Origin: Setaria digitata
Taxonomy: Eukaryota; Nematoda; Chromadorea; Rhabditida; Setariidae
Direction: 5' to 3'
Length of the DNA: 64,000 nt
Assembly: GCA_003640385.1 (NCBI GenBank)
Contig: RCAB01000296.1
Span: 1-64,000, forward strand
Both the position numbers and the translations under genes were made by a program. Positions within the stretch are counted from its first letter, which is position 1. Each line of letters starts with the position of its first letter. Below, in pieces: positions 1 through 10,830 of this stretch. The notes under the pieces were generated by a model. It did not search any database and was not told the origin of the DNA. It saw only the letters and a list, made by a program, of their open reading frames with translations.

Positions 1-1612
1 TAATACAGTATACGCAAGCCTACAGTACACCCAAATTCATACCATTCACATATTCATACCACAAGATAAATTTTATAAATTCCAGTGCTTTACTGCAGTA
101 AACAATTCCTAATTTATGCTATCAAATATGCAGAAATTTGAAATTGTAATTTTGGAGTTTATTTAAAAGCAGACGGATGGTAAGATGCAATGAGTTAGCC
201 TACAATGTATTATAATATTTTCACGATCCAATGATGTTTCACTGATGTAGCAAATTTCTTAAGTGCAAATGTTTTTAATAAAAATGAATTCATTCTACTA
301 TGAACAATTAATACAAATTAACATAGGAAGCAGGAAAAAGTAAAACAAATATTTTAAAAAAAAATGTTATATTTATTTGTTTATCATAAAAGTAATTGTG
401 TATTTCAGTTTTTGATTAATGCATGACGAGAAATGCTCAGGAAAAAATGCTGTTAATTTTTTTTTTTTTAATTAAAAAAGAAAAAAGCAAAGATAAAATA
501 TATAATAGGAAAAAAGATTTTTGATAATCATTTCTTCTTTTCTTTCTTTCAGGAATTGAAAAATTGTTGTTTTCTTTAAAGAAAAAAATAATAATAATAA
601 AATCGTTTCGCTTTTTGTCTTCTTTAAATCTTCACCCCACTTCTATTATTATAATAATTTTCTATTGAAATTTTCTTTCCATTCATTTTCACTCTTTTTC
701 CTCTTTAATTTTTTCCCTTTTTCAAATCAAAGTCTGAGATTAAGACATCATTTTTTTTTTTTCATTTACTTTTTCTTTTTCTTTGCAATTATTTGTCATT
801 AATGAAATATAAGCAAATGTATAAATTGACTGATTTACATATAAGAACACAAATACACATTGAAGCACAGAACTTGAAAGTGACATTCATTTTAAAATAT
901 AAGTAAGTTATTTGTAATTAAAATTGCAAGGAGGAGAAGGAAAAAGTTAATAGCGGTAAATGTTATGCATTAAGCAGTTTTTTAAACTCATGGAAATTTT
1001 AATGAATACTCGTAAAAATGAATAAATGACGAAGACCTGTGTTTCGGGGCTTTCATTGACATGTATCGTAATCACCGTAATCACCGTACTCACCTGCAGT
1101 AGCTTTTCTACTTCTTCTTTATACACCTGTAAAAATGGGATTTCTCCCTCTTCCTCCTCCTCCTCTAAGAGAGAGGAAGAAAGGGAAAGAGAAAAAAATA
1201 GAGAAAGAGAAAGAGAGAGAGAGATTTTACATGTCAGGGTGTGGTCACAATCGCTTTTCATTGATGGATATCTGGAAGAAATTATTCATTTGGTTGGTAT
1301 TAATTAATCGTTTCTTACTACTTTCAATATTTCCTCTTTCTTTTATTTACTCAAGTAATATTTATTTTATAACTTCAGATATATTTCCTTTTTTCCTGAG
1401 AGAGAGAGAAAAGAAAAAAAAGGGAAAACTATTTAATTTATTTAGTTTTACTTTTTTTCAATTTTATTTATTTAAAATTAAAATACCTAAAAATGACACA
1501 AAAAAGAAAAGAAATGAAGAAGCATAAAGTAGAAGTATTTGAAAAATATCATTTAAAAATTGAAGTCAATTATTATTTCCAAACAACTTTCATACTTGAC
1601 AAATCTTTCTCG
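1..1612. other. Non-coding, upstream of the olfactomedin gene
   Basis: AT-rich sequence with many A and T homopolymers and no convincing exon on either strand. It presumably includes the promoter and 5' UTR of the olfactomedin-like gene that starts at 1613. The open frames here translate only low-complexity sequence, mainly from the CT/GA tract. I saw no clear spliced-leader acceptor immediately upstream of 1613, so the 5' end of that gene is less certain than the others. Confidence 0.6.
1143..1225. repeat. CT-rich then GA-rich microsatellite
   Basis: About 24 bases of CT/CTC repeats (1143-1166) are followed directly by about 60 bases of GA/GAAA repeats (1167-1225). The two halves are roughly complementary, so the tract could form an imperfect hairpin. 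It produces spurious low-complexity open frames on both strands. Confidence 0.85.
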
Positions 1613-4600
1613 ATGTCCACCGATAAATCAAAATTAAATCGTTCAGTCATTATTGTCCTTGCTATCATCATAATTCTTGAAGCAATAATTATTGGAATTT
1701 TAATAGGTCAACAGGTAAATGCTTTTTAAAGTTTCATATAGAAAATTGAAATTTTGATTAAAAGTGCGATATGAAATGGAAAGGAACAATTAATAAATTT
1801 TTCTAAAAAGGTAGGAAGAAAAATGTTTTAATTTTTCCTGCCAAAAATTTTAGCCATCAATATTGTTCAACCAAGAAAATGACGCAGTAACATGTGGAAG
1901 AGTGACAAGACGCATAAGACGTGATACGCGCACACGTATACGTAATCTTGAAGATAGCACTGCGCGAGGATCCATTGATTTATCATCATCAGCACTATAT
2001 GTTCCAATTTATGCTCAAATTTCGGTTAATTTTGTAATTTCAAAAAACGCTTTTGCCTATTTTAATTTTTAAATTTTTTTTTTTACCAGTTTCAAATCGA
2101 AATTATTCCATTCTTTTTGTTCTGTCTCTTCCTTTCTTTTTTTTTTTAGAAAAAAGATTTGAAAATATTTGATAGATTGTTTTAAAATCGAAACCACTTC
2201 AAATGAAGCATCAACATTGGGGAAGCTTAAAATTTGTGCGCATTTAGAGAGTGCCTACAAAAGATGTGAATCCAGAATCACATTTTAGTTCCATCAGAAA
2301 GATTTTTCACTTTATCTTATTCTTTAATTTAAAAAAAAAAACGAATATAATGTAAATATTTTAATACATATGTTTAAAATTAAAATTTAATTAAGCATAT
2401 GACTAAAAATATGGACAATTAAAATATAATATATATGAAAATATCGGAAATGTTAAACGTGACCCGTTAGATTCTATTTCATCTGAAGAAAAGAAAGAAA
2501 TTTTTGTCTCTGTTAATTAATAAATGAAATGAAATTTTAGGAAAAATCATTGAAATCAATTTGTGAGGAACGTAGCAAACGACGCAAGAAGCATAGATGG
2601 AAGCATTCAAAAAATATCACAAATTTTAATAACCGATTGAAACGTTTGAATAAACGAGGTGATATTCAAAATATTTTATAAAAAAGTAGGAATACTTCCA
2701 GCTAAAATAGGATTAGAATATTGAAATTAAATTAAAACGTCGAGAGTCAAAATATAATAATTTCGAGTTACCAATTATCATTGCCTACTTATTTTTATGC
2801 AAATAATCGAACCTGTCAAACCAATTTTTCTTTCTCCAAATATTTTAAATTATTAATTTAAAATAAAATTTGTAGCATGAATCATAGATCTTGTAAATCA
2901 GAGGAATTATTNATTTGTAAATCAGAGGAATTATTTTTTGCGCAATATAATTTTCTTTGTATTTCAATTGTCATTTAATATCAGTAAACTCTCNTCTTGT
3001 AAATCAGAGGAATTATTTTTTAACTTATTGTCAAAACTAAAAATAATTGGAATCTTTTCTTAAAAAGCATAATTATTGTAAATCTAACAAATAAATAGCA
3101 GAAAAGCGCAATATAATTTTCTTTGTATTTCAATTGTCATTTAATATCAGTAAACTCTCATTTATCAGTTCCGTTATCACTTTAGCATTCTGTTTCAATA
3201 TGACAGTAGCTGAAAAAAGAATTTTGGAACAAAATTTAAAGTTTAGAGAAAGCTTTTACCAAATAGAAGAATCATTTTCTAGTTTAATTGTCTGTTTTAC
3301 CTTGAAGCTAATGCTAGGTCTCCTTAATCATAATATTTCCTAATTGATTCTGAATCTCTAATATTATTGTAACGCATATATTTCTCACAATTTTCTGAAC
3401 AACTAGAATTAATCCGTTGTTTTTGACTCATGTCACATTAAGTTACCTGTGGATAGCAAAGAATCAACAAATCTCCGTTTGCTTGAATTTGGTACTGTTG
3501 TTGTTCTACCTTGCGTAGCTGCTACTAATCTCGAGTTATATGTAATTCTCGTTAAAATACTGGACTAATGCAGTATTTTGGATCAAAATTTTGGATTTAC
3601 TGAAATTTGAAATGAAAAAAAGAATTTTTTGTTCTGTGTTTTTTAGGTTGTGGTTTGATTAGTTCAATTTCTCAGCCGCGTATTTTAGCTCGTCGTTTGA
3701 ATAAAATTGGTGGTATTGTTCGACATGGGAAACGTTGGTTTCAGGTTAAAATAATTTCAAATTTTATTAATTAATCATGTGATTTAAATATTTTCTTATA
3801 CTCCTTTAGCTTTTATATTTGTATCTTGAAGCTAGGCTTATTTTCTTTTTATCTGCACGTTGTCTATTATATATATTAAAAAAAAAAAACTATGAAGGAT
3901 TACAAATAGAGTACTGTACTGTATCGCGAGGTACTGTATCCACATTAGCGTATTAAAAATTCATTTCTGTATTTTACATTAGCACTTCGGTTGTTGTAAT
4001 GAGAAAAACTAAATTTGATTTAGTACTATAACAGATTCATCATCATCAATGATAAAATCTTAATAAATTTATTAAAACTTCATTAAACTTTTCATCTCTA
4101 TTCCATCAACCTGAGAAATTGAAGTAGCAATGTAAAATTCGCAAGAAAAAATAAGAAGAAGCCTACAAAATTTTCCTTTCTTCTTTTTTTTTTTTTAGCA
4201 GCGAAAAAATTTCATAAAATCATAAAATTTTAGAATTTTCAATAACATCAGAAAAACTAATTAAAGTATCCATTTTGTTTAACAGTTACTCAATATATTC
4301 CACTAAAAATATGAAGTTGTTTAAAAACTTGTTAAATTTCTTATTAGCCGACAAGAAATTATAGAGAACTATTAACATGACAAACGATCTTTTAATTGGT
4401 ACTCATATTAAGCTTTTATTGAAATTAGAAATTTTTTTTCAACTTAAATATTTCCACAGTCATATAGATTTTAATGGTTGCAATTTTTATTTTTGTTTGA
4501 AAAGTTCCATTTCTTTTTTTTTTTTTTAAATGTGAAAGTTTTCTTTTTTTTTTTTAATTTCAGACTGAATATGCTTTGGGATATAACGTTTTTGAGTACA

Positions 4601-6307
4601 ATAATCTAATAGCCCTACGATTATCTCATCCATCAGCAATACATTCCTTGGATAATGAGCAATTTGATGGGACTGATAACACGGCATGTAATAAAAATAC
4701 ATTTATTTATTATGCCTCAGGAAATTCGCATATTTACTCATATCAAATTGATAAACAACATTCCACAAGTATATCAATTAATGCTTCAAAGGTTTGTTTT
4801 CACTTTGGAAACTTATACTATTAATAAATTTAATAATAATGAATATTTTGATAATATACATTGTTTTTTTTTGTTAGTTAATTAAATATTTATTAATTAT
4901 GAAATGTATTTTTCATAATCTTTGGAATTTCTTTTATTTGCTACGTTTAAAAAAAAAAAAAAAAAACAAAAACAAAAAAAAGATCGCTACAAATACAACA
5001 TGAATTTCGAAAATTGTGTTGCAATAAAGTAAAAAAAAAAAACTTTTAATGATAACAACAGCGCCGAAATTTCCAATATCATCTTCCGGTAAATGTGATT
5101 TCCTGTTACAAGATAAGACTGCTTGTTTAGCTCAATGAATGTCAGAAAACAAAGAAGCTATTAAGAGAAAAAAACTTTCCGGAAATTTTAAATTTAATCA
5201 ACCCCTAATTACGTCACCTATAATCAAATCGCTTACTATTTCATCCTGAATGATTTATTGAATGCTAATAGATGAGAAATTATTTTCCATTCTATCGCAT
5301 GAATTAGCTAAAATGAACAAAAGAATCATTGATTGTATGCAAATTTAATCGTATCTATCTGAAGATTAAGAACTAACTAAGTTTTGTCACAGCCAGTAGT
5401 GACCAGCAAAATATCCAATCAATCATATCATCAGTTTGGAACTGACCATCACTGACCATAGGGATTGAGATGCCATCTGTCCCTCCAATATGTCATAATC
5501 TTTTGGATTGGCAGCAGTAATGAGCAATTTCTTCTAAATTTAATTTTGTCCAAGAAAATCAAATTTTTTTTTTTGGCCAACCAAAATATTTCCTCACACT
5601 GTTAAATTTAAATGCCAAAAATAATTTAACTCATCATCACTCAGTTCTTCACAGAGAATCAGTTGAGAAATTTTCATCAACCATTCAGTTTTATCATCCA
5701 ATAATGGTGTTCTCGATAATGACTAAAAAGTTGGATTAAAAATTCCATTTATTCAAAAATTCCATCCCTATGATGCAATTCAAAAAATTTTAATAAGCTT
5801 TACAAATGGAAGAAGGAAATGAATGATTTACTTAACGAATTAAAATTTATTTTCCAGTTCATTTTTGCAAAAAATTTCAAAATTAAATTAAAAATTTTTC
5901 AGATTCCAATTTATAACTTTTCATATTCATATTTGGATCTGGAAAATGATGATGAGCATTTATGGATTCTCTATCACTCTTTAACAGATGGAACTTTACG
6001 TGCATCATTACGTGATTGCTTTACACTTGTGGAGCGTAAATCATGGATTCTAAAGTTTTTGAATACGAATACGATTGTGAATGCATTCATTGCTTGTGAT
6101 CATTTATATACCGTAACACAGAATGACACGTCAAATATTTTAAAAGTTATTTATCACTTTGGTACTGGAAAATTTTTTGATAATACTCCAATAATTGGTA
6201 TTTGGAAGCGATATGGAATACCATCTAATGTACAGTATGATTATATGACAAAAACGATTAACGTTTTCGATGACGGTTTCATTTACAGTATCACAGTTCG
6301 ATTGTGA
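1613..6307 (+). CDS. Olfactomedin-domain type II membrane protein
   Basis: Six exons: 1613-1714, 1854-2024, 2541-2658, 3647-3744, 4564-4791, 5903-6307 (TGA), all phases consistent, giving 373 aa. Residues 1-10 are polar, about 11-31 form one strongly hydrophobic segment (IVLAIIIILEAIIIGILIG), and no signal-peptidase site is evident, so a type II anchor is likely. A long basic ectodomain follows, with RRIRR and KRRKK clusters that could be cleaved by furin-like proteases. The C-terminal olfactomedin domain runs from about GGIVRHGKRWF to the end. Family-like stretches are YLDLENDDEHLWILYH, WILKFLNTN...NAFIACDHLYTV and the closing DYMTKTINVFDDGFIYSITVRL-like block. Relatives are the gliomedin/colmedin/UNC-122 group, which organise extracellular contacts at synapses and junctions, but I see no collagen Gly-X-Y stalk here. 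AATAAA lies at 6327. An in-frame upstream ATG at 1493 would add 40 residues of low-complexity sequence; I prefer 1613. Confidence 0.8.
2891..3160 (+). repeat. Duplicated intronic fragments around two Ns (likely misassembly)
   Basis: Inside intron 3 of the olfactomedin gene the string TTGTAAATCAGAGGAATTAT occurs at about 2891, 2915 and 2998, and a block of about 54 bases beginning GCGCAATATAATTTTC occurs at 2940 and again at 3107. Single Ns at 2912 and 2994 separate the copies. This pattern fits overlapping contig ends joined with a one-base gap rather than a true repeat. Confidence 0.75.
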
Positions 6308-6335
6308 ATTGAAAAAAAAAGAAATTAATAAAGCT

Positions 6336-6405
6336 ACCATCTAACGTACAGTACGGTCATAAAATAAAAAGTATTGATATTTACAGTATTACAGTTTGGT
6401 TGTGA
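6336..6405 (+). pseudogene. Decayed copy of the olfactomedin gene's 3' coding end
   Basis: The 70 bases from 6336 resemble 6220-6307 of the final exon. ACCATCTAAYGTACAGTAYG opens both copies, and ATTTACAGTATYACAGTTYG followed by a TGA closes both (original TGA 6305-6307, copy TGA 6403-6405). The copy has lost about 20 internal bases and carries several substitutions. The offset is about 116 bp at the left end and 98 bp at the right, fitting a tandem duplication followed by a deletion. It lies in what should be 3' UTR or just beyond it and is unlikely to be translated. Confidence 0.7.
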
Positions 6406-9400
6406 AAAAAAAAAAAAAAAAAATAGAAAAAAAAAACCAAAAAAAGAAGAAAGAAATTGTGAAAAATAAGAAATTAATAAATTAATAATTTAGTAAAGTA
6501 CACCTGTTCCATCACATTTTCATTCCACTCATTAATAGATAAATATTTAAAATTTAATTCAAGCAGTATTTGAGTGAAAAATAAGATCTCATCTTAATTC
6601 TTGAAGTTTAATCCAGAAAAAAATATTTAAAAACATTGACTATTTGAGTAATAAAAAAAAAAGAAATTTTCCTAGCATAATACAAATAAAAAATATTAAG
6701 GTTAGAAATTTATTAAAATAGATTAATGTGAATAAGTTAGGATATAAATCCGTACATATTAAAAATCAACTTGTCTAGGGATAACATCTTATTAATTCTT
6801 GAATTTTATCATTTTGAACATGTTAAGATAGTGCAGTTTGCTGATTAGCAGTGATAACAGCGAATGAAATAATCAGTTAATTTGATTCTCAAATTGGTAT
6901 TCAGAACATCTATTTACCTGGACAAAACCGACATTAATTTATTGTTACTAAGCAATAATTTAAGTGCTGGTTTTTTTTACCTAAATTATAAAATCTCAAA
7001 AATTTTAGGATTTCAAGTCCAATTTCTTCAAAAAAAAAGTTGAATAAAAGTTTTCCATTTCCTTGAAATCGTCTCACTAACTTTAGTTCATTTTTTGAGA
7101 TATAAAAGCTGAAAACAGTGACGATGCTTTGCGTTTTCAAATCAATTCATTGATTTACCTTTGATTTCTCTCTCATTCGTCTTTTCGTCTAAACGAACAT
7201 TCATATTAATTGGAGTTAAGCAGCAATACCTGTAGCATTTTAGGCCAATTAATTTCATTTCGATTAACTTATTTGGAATCATTTCCGGAAGAATAATAAT
7301 TCTTTCTTTCTTTAATGAATCTTTCGAAAAAGAATGAATGAATTGCCGATAGTTTTGTTGCAATTTGATGAATACTTCATCATCTCATTGGATATTCAAT
7401 ATTTCGTTTTAAATTTTAAGCAATTTGTATGCAAATACTGTATACCATGTAACATCACATGGATCATCCATCCATATCTTACAGAACACTCTTTTTTTTT
7501 CTTCAATTTTTCTATTTTGAAAATTATGACGTTTTAATTTCACTAAAAATAAATTACTGAAGATGTTGGCCAAAAGAAAACTTCTTTATTTGTAATATCA
7601 ATCATCACTTGATGAAAATACTCCAATACAAAACATTATTGTCATTTTCATTACTGGAAAAATTTTGCTACTTTATACCAAAGAAACAATGAAATTCACT
7701 AAATTGTCAAAGTGCATGAAAGAATGATTGAACATTTTTTAAATGGAACTAACTATACTATATGAAACATTTTTCAAATTTCCCTCTCATTTTATGACAT
7801 TCATTAATGAATTGAGTTGTCATTCGGATATTTAAGAAAATGAAAATGAAAAAAATATGTCAGATATTCCCAAAAATTTTCGTAAAAAAAAAAAAAAAAG
7901 GAATCGGCAATTTGTTTAGAATTTTTTATGAAAAAAGAGGCTGTAAATTTAACAAAAAAATTAAAAAATAAAGAAACTGATTAATTAATTAATACGCAAT
8001 AAAGTGATAATAAAGTTATTCGGAGATGAAACAAACTATTGACTAGAATTTATAAAAAATAATGGAAGAGAATTCAAGAGTTTTAAACAAAATTTAAGCA
8101 AGTTTTGCGTAAATTGAAATTTCAATTTAAGCAAAAATCGCGAAATCATTGAGCAGAATTTATACAAAAAAAAAAAATCTATTGGCGAAAATTCGAACTG
8201 ATTTAACAGAATTTTGCCAAATTTCCAAAGATTATCACAACAGCTATTTGATGCATTTTTATGGTAGTTTAACTAATAGCACTGAACACATTATTTGAAA
8301 GATGCAACCGGCACATTTTTTTTTTTTTTTTTTTAAATTAAAATTACTTTTATACTGGCAGTGGTGACATTCAAAATTGTACAATTTATAATACTTGACC
8401 AACAAATTTAGTTTCAGTTCCAGAACTTTTAGAAAGTTAGAAGAAAACGAAGTTTTTTTCTCTTTTTTTTTTAAAGTTACGGAAAAAAAAAATGATACGA
8501 AGAAAGCAATTAATATCAATGGGTTTGTTACAATTCGAATAAATTTCCCGAAATGATGTGATCGGTTTACTTTAGGAATTCTTCAGTAATTAAGATTGAA
8601 TTACCAAATCAAACTAGCTATCTGATATAAATAATCTTTTCAACCCTCAAAAAAAAAAAAAAAAAAAAAAAAAGATAGAGAAGAGAAAACAGAATAATTT
8701 TCAACCATATGTTTAATCGTTATTTATATTCCAATCGATCGTCGAATTTTAAATATATTTCTCGTTTTCTTCTTTTTTTTTTCCACCTTTAACGCTAATT
8801 TTTTTCGTTCAATTACTAATGAAAAACATTTTCTACATTTCAATCCAGTTCTACATTGCCTCATATTCATTTACAATTTGATTACGTCTTCGTTTTTCTT
8901 TTGCTTACTGAAGCTATTTTGAATTCATTTAACGTTATGTTGATACAACTAAACGGGACAACTGAGCAGCGCATTTTGTTTTTCCTTCTGTTTCTTGATT
9001 ATTTTTTAAATTCTACAAAAACGAGTTTTACTTTCCTTTTTTGTTTTTTTTTTTTTTGTTCACCACTTTCTCCCTCCCTCCCCCTTGCCTTTCTGTATTA
9101 AAGTTCAATGTCTAATCGGAAACCAATCTTATTCTGGTTTTTTCCTTTTCCCCCAATTTTTTTCTCCTTTCTTCTAGATACTCTTTCGCTAATAATTTAT
9201 TAATTTTCACAAATATTAGGACAGAATTTACTATTTAAATTTCTATCCATACCACACGTAATACTTAATGCTAAATGCACAGAAGGAATTAAATTCTGAA
9301 CAATTTAAAAAATCTAAAAATACGCAAAAAAAAAAAATAATGATAAAATTAAATTCCTTTACGGAATGGTAAATATGAAGAAGAAAGAAAAAAGAATTGT

Positions 9401-9513
9401 AAATAAGGAAGGGAAAAAAGGATTTGGGTATTTCTAATCTTAACAATACACTTTCTACGAGCAGCCTGAATTCATTGGCATTTAATGGTAAAAGGAAAAT
9501 TTTGATTTCACAG

Positions 9514-9707
9514 CATCTGTTGACGGTGATTCATTGGAGAGAAAGATAAAGACTGCAGGATGGCGAAGACCGACTCTCGAGAAAAATTCCTCGAGAATGA
9601 AACAAGCAAGCCTTCGCTCCTTCATCCACCTCACAAACTCGTACACCGAAGTGTGCCGTATGGCTCAATCACCAAATGAAGCTTACATATCCCATTCATC
9701 TGTTTAA
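9514..9707 (+). other. Isolated exon-like open frame, product unknown
   Basis: A good acceptor (TTTGATTTCACAG, ending 9513) precedes 63 open codons ending in TAA at 9705-9707. The translation is not low-complexity (it includes GDSLERKIKTAGWRRPTLEK) and ends SHSSV, which would suit a class I PDZ ligand. Base composition is much richer in G and C than the surroundings. No start or upstream exon could be found in the preceding 3 kb, and I recognise no family. It also contains the inverted repeat TCTCGAG...CTCGAGA, so a structured non-coding RNA is an alternative. Confidence 0.25.
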
Positions 9708-9916
9708 ACTTCGTCCAAAGATTCATAGGGGACCCTCGTGAAATCGGCTTATTGCGGTTAGGCGGGGGAACGGGAGGGAGGTTCTTTTCTTTCTCGATTT
9801 TTTTCCCCATTCCGGTTTCGAATTTTAAATTTTAACTAACAATTAGGTTTTTCAAAACTTAAATTGAACTCTCCTCAAAGTCCTAAAAGTAGTAATTTGT
9901 GGAAAATTTTTCAATT

Positions 9917-9929
9917 GGGGGGGGGGGGG
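9917..9929 (+). repeat. G13 homopolymer run
   Basis: Thirteen consecutive G on the plus strand in an otherwise AT-rich region. A second G-rich cluster with GGGGG, GGG and GGG runs lies at about 9760-9782. Both have the composition of G-quadruplex-forming DNA. Confidence 0.9.
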
Positions 9930-10830
9930 CGGAAAAATTTGAAATATAGAACGATGTTCGTCCCAATTAGGAGAAGATACACAATACCATCTTGATGATG
10001 CTTAGACAATCGACATGACAGTTTAGATGTAGAAAACGAGCGTTCTAAATGAATTACAACGGAATGGATAAGATTCAGGAGTGTTTTTTCTGGAGATTCA
10101 TACGTGGTGATGATCATTTGGTTGCACAGTTATTATCATTATCAAAAAGGATCATTATATTGAACAATTATGATAATTTATTGGCGATCTCGCTGATAAG
10201 TAAAACATTGATCTCTCTAATAACTTTGGTACTTGATGATGTCCGTGATCACATATATGGGTTTCATCACAGAATTTTCAAGTTTGAAATTATTTAATTG
10301 CATACTTGGCTGCTTACTAATTTGTTGCTCGCTTGCATACTTACATATTTACTTAATCGATTATTTACGTACTGAGAGTATTTCACTTTCGTCCAATTGC
10401 ACATCTAATTATTTATTACTAATTTAACAGTTTTTATCCCCAAACTGTAAGTCTACTATTTATTTGCGAGTTTTCCTTTTTATTTTTTTCCATTTATTTA
10501 TCGCTTATTGTTTTTAAAATTTTCACGCACTTACAGTTTAAGCATTTAATCATTCATGGTTTTTTTTATTACACTTCCATCATGAGCAATTAGTACTGCT
10601 ACTTATTATTTCAAATATTTAACTGATCAAAGAATTCATGCACATTTTTCGTGAAATACGTAGATTTTTATTGGAATCATTTCTAAATTTTACTCTTTAT
10701 TTCCTTATCGTATATCATCTAATCTCCGTAGATATTTCGACATGCTTACATTCGTTTCATATTTCTCCACTGACATATGTTGAATGTTGTTATTTAGGAC
10801 TTCTCGTTTCAACAATTTTTAACGCGGATA

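Larger units (their letters stand above)
6406..10830. other. Intergenic, gene-poor
   Basis: Between the olfactomedin and fatty acid hydroxylase genes. Mostly AT-rich with many homopolymers. The exceptions are a GC-richer island at about 9500-9790 (see the exon-like segment) and a G13 run at 9917. A TATTTAG at 10791-10797, 33 bases before the hydroxylase ATG, is a plausible spliced-leader acceptor. The other open frames in this stretch look like chance. Confidence 0.6.

Noticed and set aside
947..1527. Three overlapping open frames of 90-130 codons across the CT/GA tract
   Set aside because: They translate to Ser/Leu, Glu/Arg or Lys runs from a microsatellite and have no splice context or family signal.
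3134..3343. A 69-codon frame in the olfactomedin intron
   Set aside because: It begins within sequence duplicated around the Ns and has no plausible role between phase-matched exons.
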